Positions 1 to 9,266 are shown, counted from the first letter of the stretch. The stretch is 64,000 nucleotides of DNA from JBKBUF01 sp046290815 (GCA_046290815.1 JBKBUF010000014.1:55422-119421), one strand, 5' to 3'. The notes: generated by a model not told the origin, from the letters alone. A program made the numbers and translations.

Positions 1-1347
1 TGCAAAAAATGCGCGGCTCTGATCTATCTGCCACCATACTGCAAGCGTAATCAGACTTAGGAAAATTACTGCAATGGTAAAACCTTTACCTATGTTATCA
101 ATGTATTTTGAAAATGAAACCTTCCTCTCTGATAGGAAAATGTCCTGATTCCATAGTTGTGTAAAATAACTATCATTGACCGGTTTTATAACTTTTATTT
201 CAATAGTTTTACCTTTTTGTCTTCCTCCCGCATACAACCTTTCTCCCTCTGCTTTAATGACGGGAAGACTTTCTCCGGTAACAAAACTATAATCGACTTG
301 TGCCTCACCGCTTACTATTATTCCATCTGCAGGTATTATTTCTTCATTCCTGATTAGAAGGAAATCACCTATCTGTATATCTTTTAATGATACCGGTTTT
401 AATCCCTGATCTGTTTTTTTATTTACCGCTACAGGCAGATATGATTTGTAGTTCCTGTCAAAGGAGAGTATCTGATAGGTTTTTTGTTGATACCATCTTC
501 CTATTAATAATAAAAATATCAAACCGGTGAGTGAATCGAAGTATCCTGCACCGGTTCCGGAAACTATCTCATAGACACTTCTTGAAGTAATTACTGAAAT
601 GCCTAATGCAACCGGAATATCAATATTCACTATTCGGTTTTTAATGGAAAACCAGGCATTTTTAAAGTATTCAAATGCGCTAAATGCCACCACGGGCATA
701 CCAAGCAAAAGATTCAGGTATCCAAAAAACTTCAGGTATATACCATCTTCTTTGTGCAAGCCCAGATATTCAGGAAAGCTGAAAAGCATAATATTGCCAA
801 AGCAAAACCCTGCAACACCTATTTTGTAAATAATAAGGTTGTCCTTCTTTTTTTCTTTTTTATCAAGCTGACTTAAATTTATATCAGGGGGATAAGAAAT
901 AGCATCCAGTAATTCAGCAAGCTTCCTTAAGCTTATCTCGTTTATATTAAAAGTGATGCTAACTTCCTTTTTAAGAAAGTTGATCTGACTTTTTATTATT
1001 CCTTTATGAAGGCGATTTAGATTTTCCAACAACCATATACATGAGCTGCAATGTACTGACGGTATGTAAAAAGTAACCTTGGCATAGTTTTCATTTTTAA
1101 AGTCAAGTAAACCGGCAATGATTTCCTCATTGTCAAGAAATACATACTCTTTGGAAATGTAATCCTTCAAACTATTGCCTTTGCCATCAGAAAAATTATA
1201 ATATTGACAAAGCGACGCATCGTTGAGTATCCGGTAAACGCTTTTACAACCTTCGCAACAAAATATTTTAGTTTCGTACGATATTGTTTCAGAGGTAATA
1301 TCCGCATCACAATGATAACATTTTAGCTTTTCGTAGGTCGCTTTCAA
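1..1347 (-). CDS. Heavy-metal (copper) P-type ATPase, CcoI/FixI type, N-terminal part
   Basis: This gene runs off the left edge, so only about 449 N-terminal residues are present. Residues 10-34 hold a cysteine-rich metal-binding module (C10-x2-C13, then C30-C31-x2-C34) of the kind found at the N-terminus of CcoI/FixI copper ATPases. An HMA domain follows with the motif HCSSC (C100, C103), then membrane segments and the actuator domain with TGES near residue 357. The CPC membrane motif and the DKTGT phosphorylation loop lie outside the window. The only sensible start is TTG at 1347, because an in-frame TAA lies three codons upstream and no ATG precedes the first Cys pair. Family knowledge suggests copper export for cytochrome cbb3 oxidase assembly. 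No cco genes are visible here to confirm that. Confidence 0.9.
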   Translation of the reverse strand, partial: MKATYEKLKCYHCDADITSETISYETKIFCCEGCKSVYRILNDASLCQYYNFSDGKGNSLKDYISKEYVFLDNEEIIAGLLDFKNENYAKVTFYIPSVHCSSCIWLLENLNRLHKGIIKSQINFLKKEVSITFNINEISLRKLAELLDAISYPPDINLSQLDKKEKKKDNLIIYKIGVAGFCFGNIMLFSFPEYLGLHKEDGIYLKFFGYLNLLLGMPVVAFSAFEYFKNAWFSIKNRIVNIDIPVALGISVITSRSVYEIVSGTGAGYFDSLTGLIFLLLIGRWYQQKTYQILSFDRNYKSYLPVAVNKKTDQGLKPVSLKDIQIGDFLLIRNEEIIPADGIIVSGEAQVDYSFVTGESLPVIKAEGERLYAGGRQKGKTIEIKVIKPVNDSYFTQLWNQDIFLSERKVSFSKYIDNIGKGFTIAVIFLSLITLAVWWQIDQSRAFFA

Positions 1348-1431
1348 AATTTTTTATTTCAAAAATAGGGCAGTGGTCTGCCTTAAAAAATGATCCGTTG
1401 CCTTCAAAAAATTGATATAAATCAACAAAAG

Positions 1432-2181
1432 CTAACAGGTAATGACCGCTCCTACAAGCATGTCCTGCAATGTCAGCGCATTATATGCGGCATAGGCATT
1501 CTGATCATTATCAAAATAACAGTAAACATCTTTACCTTCCTGATTCCATTGAATAATTCTTTCTTTCCACAATTCCAGGGTATTGCAGTCATAATCTCCT
1601 GCGTATTTAGTTTCCGGCCCATGAAGTCTTATATAAATGAAATCAGCCGTTGAGATCATCGGAGATTGATGATATTCAAGCTCATATATGCAGAAGGAAA
1701 CGTTATGCCTTTTTAGTAAATCATAAGTTTCATCAGTATACCATGTGTGATTTCTGAATTCCAAAGTAAATCGAAGATCGCTAGGTAATAATTTCAGAAA
1801 TCCTTCAAGCCTGTCGATATTTATTTTCCATCCAGGAGGCAGTTGGAAAAGAATAGGTCCGAGTTTTTCATTAAGATAACTGACATTATTAAGCAATCTA
1901 TCCAAAGGTTCCTGGCAGTCATTGAGTTTCTTTATATGGGTGATGTACCTGCTCGCTTTGACAGCAAAAATGAAGTCTTCTGGTACGGAGCGTTTCCAAT
2001 TTTCAAACTTTTCCGCAGATGGAAGCATATAGAAGGAATTATTTAATTCCACAGTTTGAAAATGAAGGAGATAATAATTCAGCATATCCTGATAGCGCAA
2101 ATCCTGCGGATAAAATTTTCCAAGCCAGTGTTTATAGTGATATCCTGAAGTGCCGATTATTGCTTTTCCGCTTTTTTCCAT
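1432..2181 (-). CDS. DUF72 (YecE-like) family protein
   Basis: A 249-residue TIM-barrel-like protein of the DUF72 family. The typical opening IIGTSGYHYKHW is near the N-terminus, followed by family blocks such as FYMLPSAEKFENW, LGPILFQLPPGW and IRLHGPE. The length is normal for the family and the biochemical role is unknown. I chose ATG at 2181 because GGAGG lies just upstream; a longer reading frame to 2205 would need a TTG start. It is transcribed away from the TMEM220/ebo operon, with an 87-base divergent gap. The P-type ATPase gene lies about 85 bases downstream of its far end in the same orientation, but nothing links the two functions. Confidence 0.88.
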   Translation of the reverse strand: MEKSGKAIIGTSGYHYKHWLGKFYPQDLRYQDMLNYYLLHFQTVELNNSFYMLPSAEKFENWKRSVPEDFIFAVKASRYITHIKKLNDCQEPLDRLLNNVSYLNEKLGPILFQLPPGWKINIDRLEGFLKLLPSDLRFTLEFRNHTWYTDETYDLLKRHNVSFCIYELEYHQSPMISTADFIYIRLHGPETKYAGDYDCNTLELWKERIIQWNQEGKDVYCYFDNDQNAYAAYNALTLQDMLVGAVITC

Positions 2182-2218
2182 AAACCCTCCATGAATTTTA
2201 AACAATTACCGGCAGTTT

Positions 2219-2226
2219 TAGGTTTG
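2219..2226 (+). promoter_or_regulatory. Bacteroidota -7 box for the TMEM220-ebo operon
   Basis: TAGGTTTG matches the TAnnTTTG consensus of the Bacteroidota primary sigma factor. It lies 43 bases before the ATG at 2269, giving a leader of about 35 bases. I do not see a convincing -33 TTG element. Confidence 0.45.
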
Positions 2227-2268
2227 GCATTTTATTACTCTGTTCAAATGGCCTGAAAAATAGTTGTG

Positions 2269-2634
2269 ATGAAAAAGATACTAAAAGGGTTATGTGTTTT
2301 CTGGGCGCTGTTATTCATTGTTTTTGCAGCGTTACAACTGAATGATCCGGATCCGGAAGTGTGGGTACCACTGTACTTGTTTCCGGCGATTGTTCACATT
2401 GTTTCTCTTTTTCACCAATGGAGAGCTTTTGCTTTATACGGACTCATATTTTTCTATTTGGTGGCAGCCATTTATTTGTGGCCTGATCAGTTTGAGGGTA
2501 TATTTTTTTCTATGGACAGATCAATCAATATTGAACTGGCAAGAGAATCTTTAGGTCTTGCTATCTGTTCCTTATCATTTTACTACACATTAAGAGTTAA
2601 TAAATTTTTATACGTCCGCCGCCGAACAATTTAA
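2269..2634 (+). CDS. TMEM220-family small membrane protein
   Basis: A 121-residue integral membrane protein with about four hydrophobic segments. It carries the TMEM220 signature: FAALQLNDPDPEVWVPLY after the first helix. No enzymatic residues are apparent and the function of the family is unknown. The start is ATG at 2269 rather than the adjacent GTG at 2266. It is the first gene after a -7-like box and ends only 41 bases before eboA on the same strand. This makes co-transcription with the ebo genes likely, so it may be an accessory membrane partner. That role is inference. Confidence 0.75.
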   Translation: MKKILKGLCVFWALLFIVFAALQLNDPDPEVWVPLYLFPAIVHIVSLFHQWRAFALYGLIFFYLVAAIYLWPDQFEGIFFSMDRSINIELARESLGLAICSLSFYYTLRVNKFLYVRRRTI

Positions 2635-2675
2635 AGTAAGTCAGGTTAATACTAAGCTGATTTCTGTTTGCCGGT

Positions 2676-3602
2676 ATGATAACAAAATTCATTTCTCCTT
2701 CAGAATTATTTTCTGTAAGAAGGTTCTTGTCAAAAAAAGCCTTCGCCTCTCTGGATAAAACTCAGATGGAATGGGTTGAAGAGAAATTAAACAAAATTAA
2801 ATCCGGTAATTTTAAAGATCTATATCTGGCATTTAGTTCGGCTTCCAGAGTGATACAGGAGGATTTATTGAACCAAGTTACTGAGGACGAAATTCTGGAG
2901 CTGAATATTCTTAGAAGAGGTCTGGATATTTCCGGTTGGACTTTAACCCAGACCTTGAGAATGATATTACTTTGCGAATTTCCTATCGATAATGCTGAGC
3001 AATATACTTCTGTTATAAAGAATATTTATGCAACATCAGATTTGGAGGAGCAGCAGGCAATATTAAAAGGACTTGCTGTTTTGCCCTGGCAGGAGAGATT
3101 CATTGAGATCGCAGAAAGTGGTGTAAGAAGTAATGTGAAAATTCTTTTTGAAGGCATTGCAGAAAGGAATCCTTATCCTTTTGATTACTTCAGCGAGCCT
3201 GAATGGAATCAGATGGTAATTAAAATGCTCTTTATTGATAATTCGATTAATGAAATATATGGTCTTGACAGAAGATGCAACCCATCACTTACAAGAATGG
3301 CCATAGATCTGATCCATGAAAGATGGGCAGCCGGCAGGATTGTAAATCCTGAAATCTGGAGAATTATTTATCCTTTTATGTCTCATAAGTTTTCTGAAGA
3401 CATTGTGGCTGTTTTTGAAAATGAAAATTTAAGTGTATACCGTAAAGCTGTTGCACTGGCCTGTTTTAAAAGCAGTAGCAGGGAAGCAAATAATCTTCTT
3501 GCAGATAAGAATCCTGATCTTCAAAATATGATCATTAATGGAAGCCTAGATTGGGATCAGATAGCAAATGAATGGCGAAACATAAAATTTCAGCCCAGAT
3601 AA
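2676..3602 (+). CDS. eboA: EboA, metabolite traffic protein
   Basis: A 308-residue soluble, mostly helical protein with no signal peptide or membrane segment. It matches EboA in size and general character, and in being first of an unmistakable eboB-F series. EboA has no known catalytic activity. In Nostoc the ebo cluster is required for moving a scytonemin precursor to the periplasm, and a related Pseudomonas cluster (edb) affects repellence of nematodes. The gap to eboB is 32 bases. I recognise it partly from context, because the sequence itself lacks a sharp motif. Confidence 0.82.
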   Translation: MITKFISPSELFSVRRFLSKKAFASLDKTQMEWVEEKLNKIKSGNFKDLYLAFSSASRVIQEDLLNQVTEDEILELNILRRGLDISGWTLTQTLRMILLCEFPIDNAEQYTSVIKNIYATSDLEEQQAILKGLAVLPWQERFIEIAESGVRSNVKILFEGIAERNPYPFDYFSEPEWNQMVIKMLFIDNSINEIYGLDRRCNPSLTRMAIDLIHERWAAGRIVNPEIWRIIYPFMSHKFSEDIVAVFENENLSVYRKAVALACFKSSSREANNLLADKNPDLQNMIINGSLDWDQIANEWRNIKFQPR

Positions 3603-3634
3603 GCACCAATATCACGTAACTTATTATTAATAAA

Positions 3635-4537
3635 ATGATGTTTATAGATCCGCATATTCACATGTACTCCCGCACCACTGATGACTATCAGAAAATGGCG
3701 GCGGCAGGAGTTGTTGCAGTTATTGAACCTTCCTTCTGGTTGGGCCAACCAAGAACAGAACCAGGTTCTTTTAAAGATTACTTCAGTAGCCTGATCGGAT
3801 GGGAAAGGTACCGGGCAAGTCAGTTCGGTATACGTCATTACTGCACTATAGGATTAAATTCCAAGGAAGCAAATAATACTGCTCTTGCGGAAGCCGTGAT
3901 GGAGTTACTTCCTGTTTTTGTATGCAAAGATAAGGTGGTAGGGGTAGGTGAAATTGGTTATGATGAACAAACTTCAGCAGAGGATAAATATTTCAGATTG
4001 CAGCTTGAATTGGCTAAAGAAGTAAATCTTCCCGTGCAGGTACATACTCCTCATAGAGATAAAAAAAATGGTACAATCAGAAGTATGGAGGTGTGTCTTG
4101 AACATAAGCTGGACCCTCAATGGGTAATTATTGATCATAATAATGAAGAGACAGCAAAAGATGTACTTGACAGAGGATTTTGGGCCGCATTTACTATTTA
4201 TCCGTCGACTAAGATGGGAAATGAAAGAATGGTGGAAATAGTTAAAAAATACGGTTCGGAAAGAATCTTCATTAACAGTTCTGCTGATTGGGGAATAAGC
4301 GATCCTCTTGCTGTTCCTAAAACGGCTGCGCTGATGAGACAACATGGAATATCGGAAGATGATATTTACAAAGTTTGCTATAAGAATGCTCTGGATGCCT
4401 TTGGTAAAAGTGGTAGAATAAAAGAAAGTGATTGGGAATCTAAAGAATCGGAAACTGACAAATCAAACGGAAATTCCATATTAAGAGGGGGGGCTGCTTC
4501 TATTCAGGAATCACTGGAGGCTAATGTTATTAAATAA
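3635..4537 (+). CDS. eboB: EboB, TatD-like metal-dependent hydrolase
   Basis: A 300-residue TIM-barrel hydrolase of the amidohydrolase/TatD group. Expected metal ligands are visible: the HxH near the N-terminus (DPHIHMYSRT), the glutamate in VGVGEIGYDE, histidines in VQVHTPHRD and VIIDHNNEE, and an aspartate in SADWGISDP. An active di-metal hydrolase is therefore plausible, though its substrate is unknown. The start is ATG ATG at 3635/3638 and either is possible. The C-terminal 30 or so residues are charged and look like a tail beyond the barrel. It lies 15 bases before eboC. Confidence 0.88.
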   Translation: MMFIDPHIHMYSRTTDDYQKMAAAGVVAVIEPSFWLGQPRTEPGSFKDYFSSLIGWERYRASQFGIRHYCTIGLNSKEANNTALAEAVMELLPVFVCKDKVVGVGEIGYDEQTSAEDKYFRLQLELAKEVNLPVQVHTPHRDKKNGTIRSMEVCLEHKLDPQWVIIDHNNEETAKDVLDRGFWAAFTIYPSTKMGNERMVEIVKKYGSERIFINSSADWGISDPLAVPKTAALMRQHGISEDDIYKVCYKNALDAFGKSGRIKESDWESKESETDKSNGNSILRGGAASIQESLEANVIK

Positions 4538-4552
4538 AATAAACTGGAAAAA

Positions 4553-5458
4553 ATGAAAAGGAAGATTAACCTTTACCTGACATTAATGAGACCTGCAAAT
4601 ATTCTTACTGCTATAGCGGATATTTTAGCTGGTTATGCTATTTCTTCCAATGTCACAGAAAATCTGTTTATTTTTAATACAGATCCTGTAAATCTTATAA
4701 ACGTTTCTTTACTTATTCTTGCTACTGCATGTCTTTATTCTGCAGGTATGGTATTTAATGATGTATTTGATATCAACAGAGATGCAATTGAAAGACCTGA
4801 AAGAATTTTACCGCAGGGACTTGTTTCAAAAAGGGAAGCAATATTACTCGGTACCTTTTTAAATATTGCAGGAATAATACTGGCCTTTATTGTGAATGTG
4901 TATTCGGGCGGCATTGCCTGTGTCATCGCTGCATCTGCTTTAGCCTATAATGCTTTCGGAAAAAATACCATGATAGCACCCTTCAATATGGGTTTATGCA
5001 GAGCATTGAATCTTTTGCTTGGTATTTCAGGATTTCCTGAGGGAATGCATGATAATCTTCTGGTACTTCTTATACCTTTCTTTTATGTTTCCGCCATTAC
5101 ATTTATTAGCCGAAACGAAGTGAAAGGAGGCAGAGGTATACCATACAAGGCAGGTTTTTATTTGTACCTTTTCACATGTGCAGGAGCATTCAGCTATTTT
5201 ATTTGGGAAGATCTGGATATTTACAGTTCGCTTCCTTTTCTGGTGTTGTTTGTTCTGTTTACTTCTTTTCCCATATTGGACATTCAGAGAAACCCATCAC
5301 CTTTAATGATTCAAAAGGCTGTTAAATTTGGTGTGCTCGGAATAATTATCCTCAATAGTTCGATTGCAGCAGGCTTTTCGGGGCTGCCATATGCAGTGTT
5401 TGTTTTCCTGCTTTTGCCTGTATCATTGATTCTTTCACACACATTTGCAGTTACCTGA
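4553..5458 (+). CDS. eboC: EboC, UbiA-family prenyltransferase-like membrane protein
   Basis: A 301-residue polytopic membrane protein with about eight or nine helices. The first Asp-rich motif of the UbiA superfamily is intact: N69-D70-x2-D73-x3-D77, within NDVFDINRDAIERPERILPQ. The isoprenoid diphosphate and Mg binding site is therefore probably functional. In the ebo cluster this is the membrane-embedded enzyme and might attach a lipid carrier to the cargo; that is inference. The gene ends 10 bases before the eboD ATG. Confidence 0.88.
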   Translation: MKRKINLYLTLMRPANILTAIADILAGYAISSNVTENLFIFNTDPVNLINVSLLILATACLYSAGMVFNDVFDINRDAIERPERILPQGLVSKREAILLGTFLNIAGIILAFIVNVYSGGIACVIAASALAYNAFGKNTMIAPFNMGLCRALNLLLGISGFPEGMHDNLLVLLIPFFYVSAITFISRNEVKGGRGIPYKAGFYLYLFTCAGAFSYFIWEDLDIYSSLPFLVLFVLFTSFPILDIQRNPSPLMIQKAVKFGVLGIIILNSSIAAGFSGLPYAVFVFLLLPVSLILSHTFAVT

Positions 5459-5468
5459 CAGTGATTTT

Positions 5469-6671
5469 ATGAAGTTATTTCAGCAGGAATTTAAGGTTTC
5501 GTATTCTTATCCGGTTTATTTCACTGAAGATATTTTTCAGAAAGACAATCCGGTTTTCTTTGATGTTATCAATTCTGATGCACCGGGAAATATCAAATTG
5601 TTGTTTGTTGTAGACAGCGAAGTAGATCGTTTGCAACCTTATCTCAAATCAAAGCTTGCAGATTATATTAAAGGCAGACAGGGACCAAGAATCATTGATT
5701 ACAATTATATAGTTATTCCAGGAGGGGAGGAGTGTAAGAATGATACAAAATATCTATTTCAAATAATAAATGCCATTGATGAAAGTCATCTTTGCAGGCA
5801 TTCTTATATAGTTGGTATAGGCGGAGGTGCTGTGTTGGATGTAACCGGTTTTGCTGCCGCTATTGCACACAGGGGTATAAGACACATAAGAATTCCGACT
5901 ACTGTTCTTTCAATGGACGACTCGGGTGTTGGAGTTAAAAACGGGATAAATTTATATTCAAAGAAAAATTACCTTGGAACATTTGTTCCTCCATCTGCAG
6001 TTATCATAGATCCGTCTTTTATTTCTACACTTCCTTATAAAGAATTAATTGCCGGCATATCTGAAGCTATCAAAGTGGCACTGGTGAAGGATAAGGAATT
6101 CTTTAATTTTATAAAGCTGAACATTAACGGTATTATTAAGCTCAACAGAAAGGTTCTTGATGAAGTGATTTATAAAAGTGCGGTTTTGCATTTAAATCAT
6201 ATTTCTTCAGACGATCCTTTTGAAAAAGGTACTAAAAGACCTCTTGATTTCGGACACTGGGCTGCTCATAAAATCGAACAACTATCCGGATTCAGGATTT
6301 CACATGGGAATGCTGTAGCTGCCGGTATAGCTCTCGATTCAACCATTTCACTTCTCCTGGGAAATCTTTCAAAAGAGGAATGGTTAGATATTATTCAGCT
6401 ATTAGCCTCTCTGAATTATACTTTATACTTCGAAGAAATGGCTGCCGAGGAAGAAAACGGCGGTATTGCGTCTTCGTTAATTTTTGGCCTTGAGGAATTC
6501 AGAGAGCATCTTGGAGGTGAACTTACAATCACTATGCTTAATGGTATAGGAAATGGATTTGAAATTCATCGTTTGCCGGAAGATATAATTATAAGGTCTG
6601 TAAAAATTCTTTACAATCTCCAATTAAAATATGACAGGGAAAAAAGGATATCATCTTACGTTTTGCACTAA
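5469..6671 (+). CDS. eboD: EboD, 3-dehydroquinate synthase-like sugar phosphate cyclase
   Basis: A 400-residue member of the dehydroquinate synthase/sugar phosphate cyclase superfamily. It shows the NAD-binding glycine cluster GIGGGAVLDVTGF, the PTTVLSMDDSGVG block, and three probable Zn ligands: E199 (GISEAIK), H263 (DFGHWAAH) and H279 (RISHGN). It is longer than AroB and belongs to the ebo-specific branch rather than to the shikimate pathway. ATG at 5469 is preferred over a TTG at 5445 that would overlap eboC. The 3' end overlaps eboE by 41 bases, suggesting translational coupling. Confidence 0.9.
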   Translation: MKLFQQEFKVSYSYPVYFTEDIFQKDNPVFFDVINSDAPGNIKLLFVVDSEVDRLQPYLKSKLADYIKGRQGPRIIDYNYIVIPGGEECKNDTKYLFQIINAIDESHLCRHSYIVGIGGGAVLDVTGFAAAIAHRGIRHIRIPTTVLSMDDSGVGVKNGINLYSKKNYLGTFVPPSAVIIDPSFISTLPYKELIAGISEAIKVALVKDKEFFNFIKLNINGIIKLNRKVLDEVIYKSAVLHLNHISSDDPFEKGTKRPLDFGHWAAHKIEQLSGFRISHGNAVAAGIALDSTISLLLGNLSKEEWLDIIQLLASLNYTLYFEEMAAEEENGGIASSLIFGLEEFREHLGGELTITMLNGIGNGFEIHRLPEDIIIRSVKILYNLQLKYDREKRISSYVLH

Positions 6672-7869
6672 TATTTTCAGAGGAGAAGATTGGTCTGATG
6701 TATTTAGTAATTTGAAGAATAATATTCCTTCAATTCGGAACAAGATATGCAAGGATAAACCATTCGGACTTGGCTTGTGGATATCCAATAAAGCTTCTGT
6801 AGAATTAGCCAGGCCTGATGTCATGATGGATTTTAAGTCATGGCTGGAGGATAATAACTGTTATGTTTTTACTCTGAATGGATTTCCATATGGAGATTTT
6901 CACCAGGATATTATAAAAGATCAGGTATATGCCCATGATTGGTTTTCTGAAGAAAGATATAAATACACCATAAGACTTTGTAATATACTGAAAGAACTTT
7001 TACCGGAAGGAATGGAAGGAAGTATTTCTACATTACCTATATCTTATAAACCATGGCTTCAGAATCATGAAGATGTAGATGCTCAGATGAGAAAAGCTTG
7101 TTTTTTCTTTTCGCTTCTTGCTGAAAAGCTCATGCAGATAAAATTTCAAACCGGTAAGTTGATTTATATTACAATTGAACCTGAGCCGGATGGTCTGATT
7201 GAGAACTCTGATGAAGTGATTCATTTTTTTAATGAATGGCTTATTCCATTTTCCAGAAAACATCTCTCGGAATTACTTCATATTTCAGAAGTTGAGGCTG
7301 AAGCACATATAAGAAATCATATAAGAGTTTGTTATGATATTTGCCATTTCTCAATTGTGTTTGAAAAACCGTCTAAGGTTATAGATAAGTTTGAGAAACA
7401 TAAAATTAAAATCGGAAAAATTCAAATCAGTTCTGCATTGAAGGTGGTATGGCCTGAAAAGGAAAATGACCTGTGCGACTGTGTCCTTTCTCTTAATTCA
7501 ATAAATGATCCGAAATACCTTCATCAGGTGTATACACGAAACAAGGACAAAAAGCTGATAAAGTATTCTGATCTATCTGAATTGCTACAAAATGTTCCTT
7601 CAGATATTAAAGAAGCAAGAATTCATTACCATGTTCCTTTGTTTTGTTCTTCCTATGGTATGATGCAGTCCACTTCAGAAGACATTTTGGAGGTAATCGA
7701 AATCCTGAAATACAGACATATTACAGACCATCTTGAGGTCGAAACTTATACCTGGGAAATTTTGCCTGATGACCTGAAAGTTTCATTGTGTGATTCTATT
7801 TCAAGGGAACTTACATGGGTCCTGGATAACTTTCAAATTAATTATGACAGCTTATGGATAAAACAGTAG
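6631..7869 (+). CDS. eboE: EboE, xylose isomerase-like TIM barrel metabolite traffic protein
   Basis: A 412-residue protein whose N-terminus (YHLTFCTNIFRGEDW) is typical of EboE. EboE belongs to the AP endonuclease 2/xylose isomerase-like TIM-barrel group. Candidate metal ligands lie in TIEPEPDG, CYDICHFS and ARIHYHVPLF. The ATG at 6631 sits inside the end of eboD, and the gene overlaps eboF by 16 bases, so eboD-E-F are read as a coupled block. The chemistry it performs is not established. Confidence 0.88.
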   Translation: MTGKKGYHLTFCTNIFRGEDWSDVFSNLKNNIPSIRNKICKDKPFGLGLWISNKASVELARPDVMMDFKSWLEDNNCYVFTLNGFPYGDFHQDIIKDQVYAHDWFSEERYKYTIRLCNILKELLPEGMEGSISTLPISYKPWLQNHEDVDAQMRKACFFFSLLAEKLMQIKFQTGKLIYITIEPEPDGLIENSDEVIHFFNEWLIPFSRKHLSELLHISEVEAEAHIRNHIRVCYDICHFSIVFEKPSKVIDKFEKHKIKIGKIQISSALKVVWPEKENDLCDCVLSLNSINDPKYLHQVYTRNKDKKLIKYSDLSELLQNVPSDIKEARIHYHVPLFCSSYGMMQSTSEDILEVIEILKYRHITDHLEVETYTWEILPDDLKVSLCDSISRELTWVLDNFQINYDSLWIKQ

Positions 7870-9266
7870 TAATAAATGTAGTAGGACTGACGTACTCGCT
7901 TATAGGGGAGCATACGCCATTTTTATCTTCATGGATAAAAAATAGAAATCTTCATTTTATTAAACCGGCGTTTCCCGCTGTTACCTGTACTGCACAGGCT
8001 AATTACCTTACAGGAAAAAAACCTTCTTCACATGGTATTGTCGGCAATGGATGGTACTTTAAGGATGAATGTGAAGTGAAATTCTGGAAGCAATCCAATA
8101 AGCTGGTTCAGCAACCTAAAATCTGGGATGTAGCCAAATGCCTTAATCCTGAATTTACCTGTGCCAACCTTTTTTGGTGGTACAACATGTACTCAGGAGT
8201 GGATTATTCTGTAACCCCTCGTCCTCAGTATTTGTCTAATGGCATCAAACTGCCGGATTGTTATACATACCCCGACAACCTTCGTGAGGAATTACAGGCT
8301 GAGCTGGGAACATTCCCTTTATTCCAATTTTGGGGACCTGCTACATCCATCAAATCAAGTCAATGGATAGCTGAATCTGCTATGATAGTGGATGAAAAAT
8401 ATGATCCTACACTTTCTCTTATTTATCTTCCTCATCTTGATTATTCTCTGCAGAAATATGGCACTCAGGATACCAGAGTATTCAATGATCTTAGAGAAAT
8501 TGACAAAGTTTGTGAAGGTCTTGTAAATTACTTCAATAGCAGAGCTGATAAAATTGTGATTTTGTCTGAATATGGAATAACAGATGTAAATAATCCTATA
8601 CATATTAACAGAATTTTAAGAGAATATGGATTCCTAAGAGTAAGGAGGGAATCGCATGGTGAAATTCTGGATGCAGGTGCATCGGAGGCATTTGCTGTGG
8701 CAGACCACCAGATTGCACATATTTATGTGAATAATCCTGCAAGGTATAAAGAAGTGGCAGAATTATTAAGGCATATTCCCGGTGTTGCAAAGGTGCTGGA
8801 TGATGAAACGAAAAATGATTTAAGAATCAATCATGAAAGAGCCGGTGACTTTATCATTATGGCTGATAAAAAATCATGGTTTACTTATTATTACTGGATG
8901 GATGACAATATGGCTCCTGACTTTGCCAGAACGGTAGATATTCACAAAAAGCCGGGGTATGACCCGGTAGAGATGTTTATTGATCCTGCAATCCGCTACC
9001 CTAAACTTAAAATAGGAGAAAAGCTTCTTAAGAAAAAACTAGGGTTCAGAACCATGATGGATATTATTCCTCTTGATGCAAGCCTGATCAAAGGTTCTCA
9101 TGGGAGATTTACACTAGACAAATCTGAAATGCCTGTGTTTATTTCTACCGAGAAAACCTTTATGCCTCCTGTTATCGATTCTACAGAGGTATTTAATGTA
9201 CTCCTAAATCAACTATTTCCTTCGTATTCTTACTCAAGTACAGTTACACTTCCTTCAATGACATAA
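7854..9266 (+). CDS. eboF: EboF, alkaline phosphatase superfamily (NPP-like) protein with altered metal site
   Basis: A 470-residue protein of the nucleotide pyrophosphatase/phosphodiesterase fold, typical of EboF. The nucleophile block FPAVTCTAQANYLTG is present (probable nucleophile T44), followed by the HGIVGNGW motif. Several canonical metal ligands are not as in true NPPs. The usual Asp-Gly near the N-terminus reads VVG, the D-x3-H motif reads D196-x3-Q200, and the Asp-His pair reads E239-Y240 (SEYGI). His416 in GSHG remains. I believe these changes are shared by the EboF family. No signal peptide is seen. Its last 37 bases overlap the convergent giant adhesin gene. Confidence 0.88.
   Translation: MDKTVVINVVGLTYSLIGEHTPFLSSWIKNRNLHFIKPAFPAVTCTAQANYLTGKKPSSHGIVGNGWYFKDECEVKFWKQSNKLVQQPKIWDVAKCLNPEFTCANLFWWYNMYSGVDYSVTPRPQYLSNGIKLPDCYTYPDNLREELQAELGTFPLFQFWGPATSIKSSQWIAESAMIVDEKYDPTLSLIYLPHLDYSLQKYGTQDTRVFNDLREIDKVCEGLVNYFNSRADKIVILSEYGITDVNNPIHINRILREYGFLRVRRESHGEILDAGASEAFAVADHQIAHIYVNNPARYKEVAELLRHIPGVAKVLDDETKNDLRINHERAGDFIIMADKKSWFTYYYWMDDNMAPDFARTVDIHKKPGYDPVEMFIDPAIRYPKLKIGEKLLKKKLGFRTMMDIIPLDASLIKGSHGRFTLDKSEMPVFISTEKTFMPPVIDSTEVFNVLLNQLFPSYSYSSTVTLPSMT

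Noticed and set aside
1390..1653. Plus-strand 87-codon frame opposite the DUF72 gene
   Set aside because: It is antisense to a well-supported family member and its product shows no recognisable feature.
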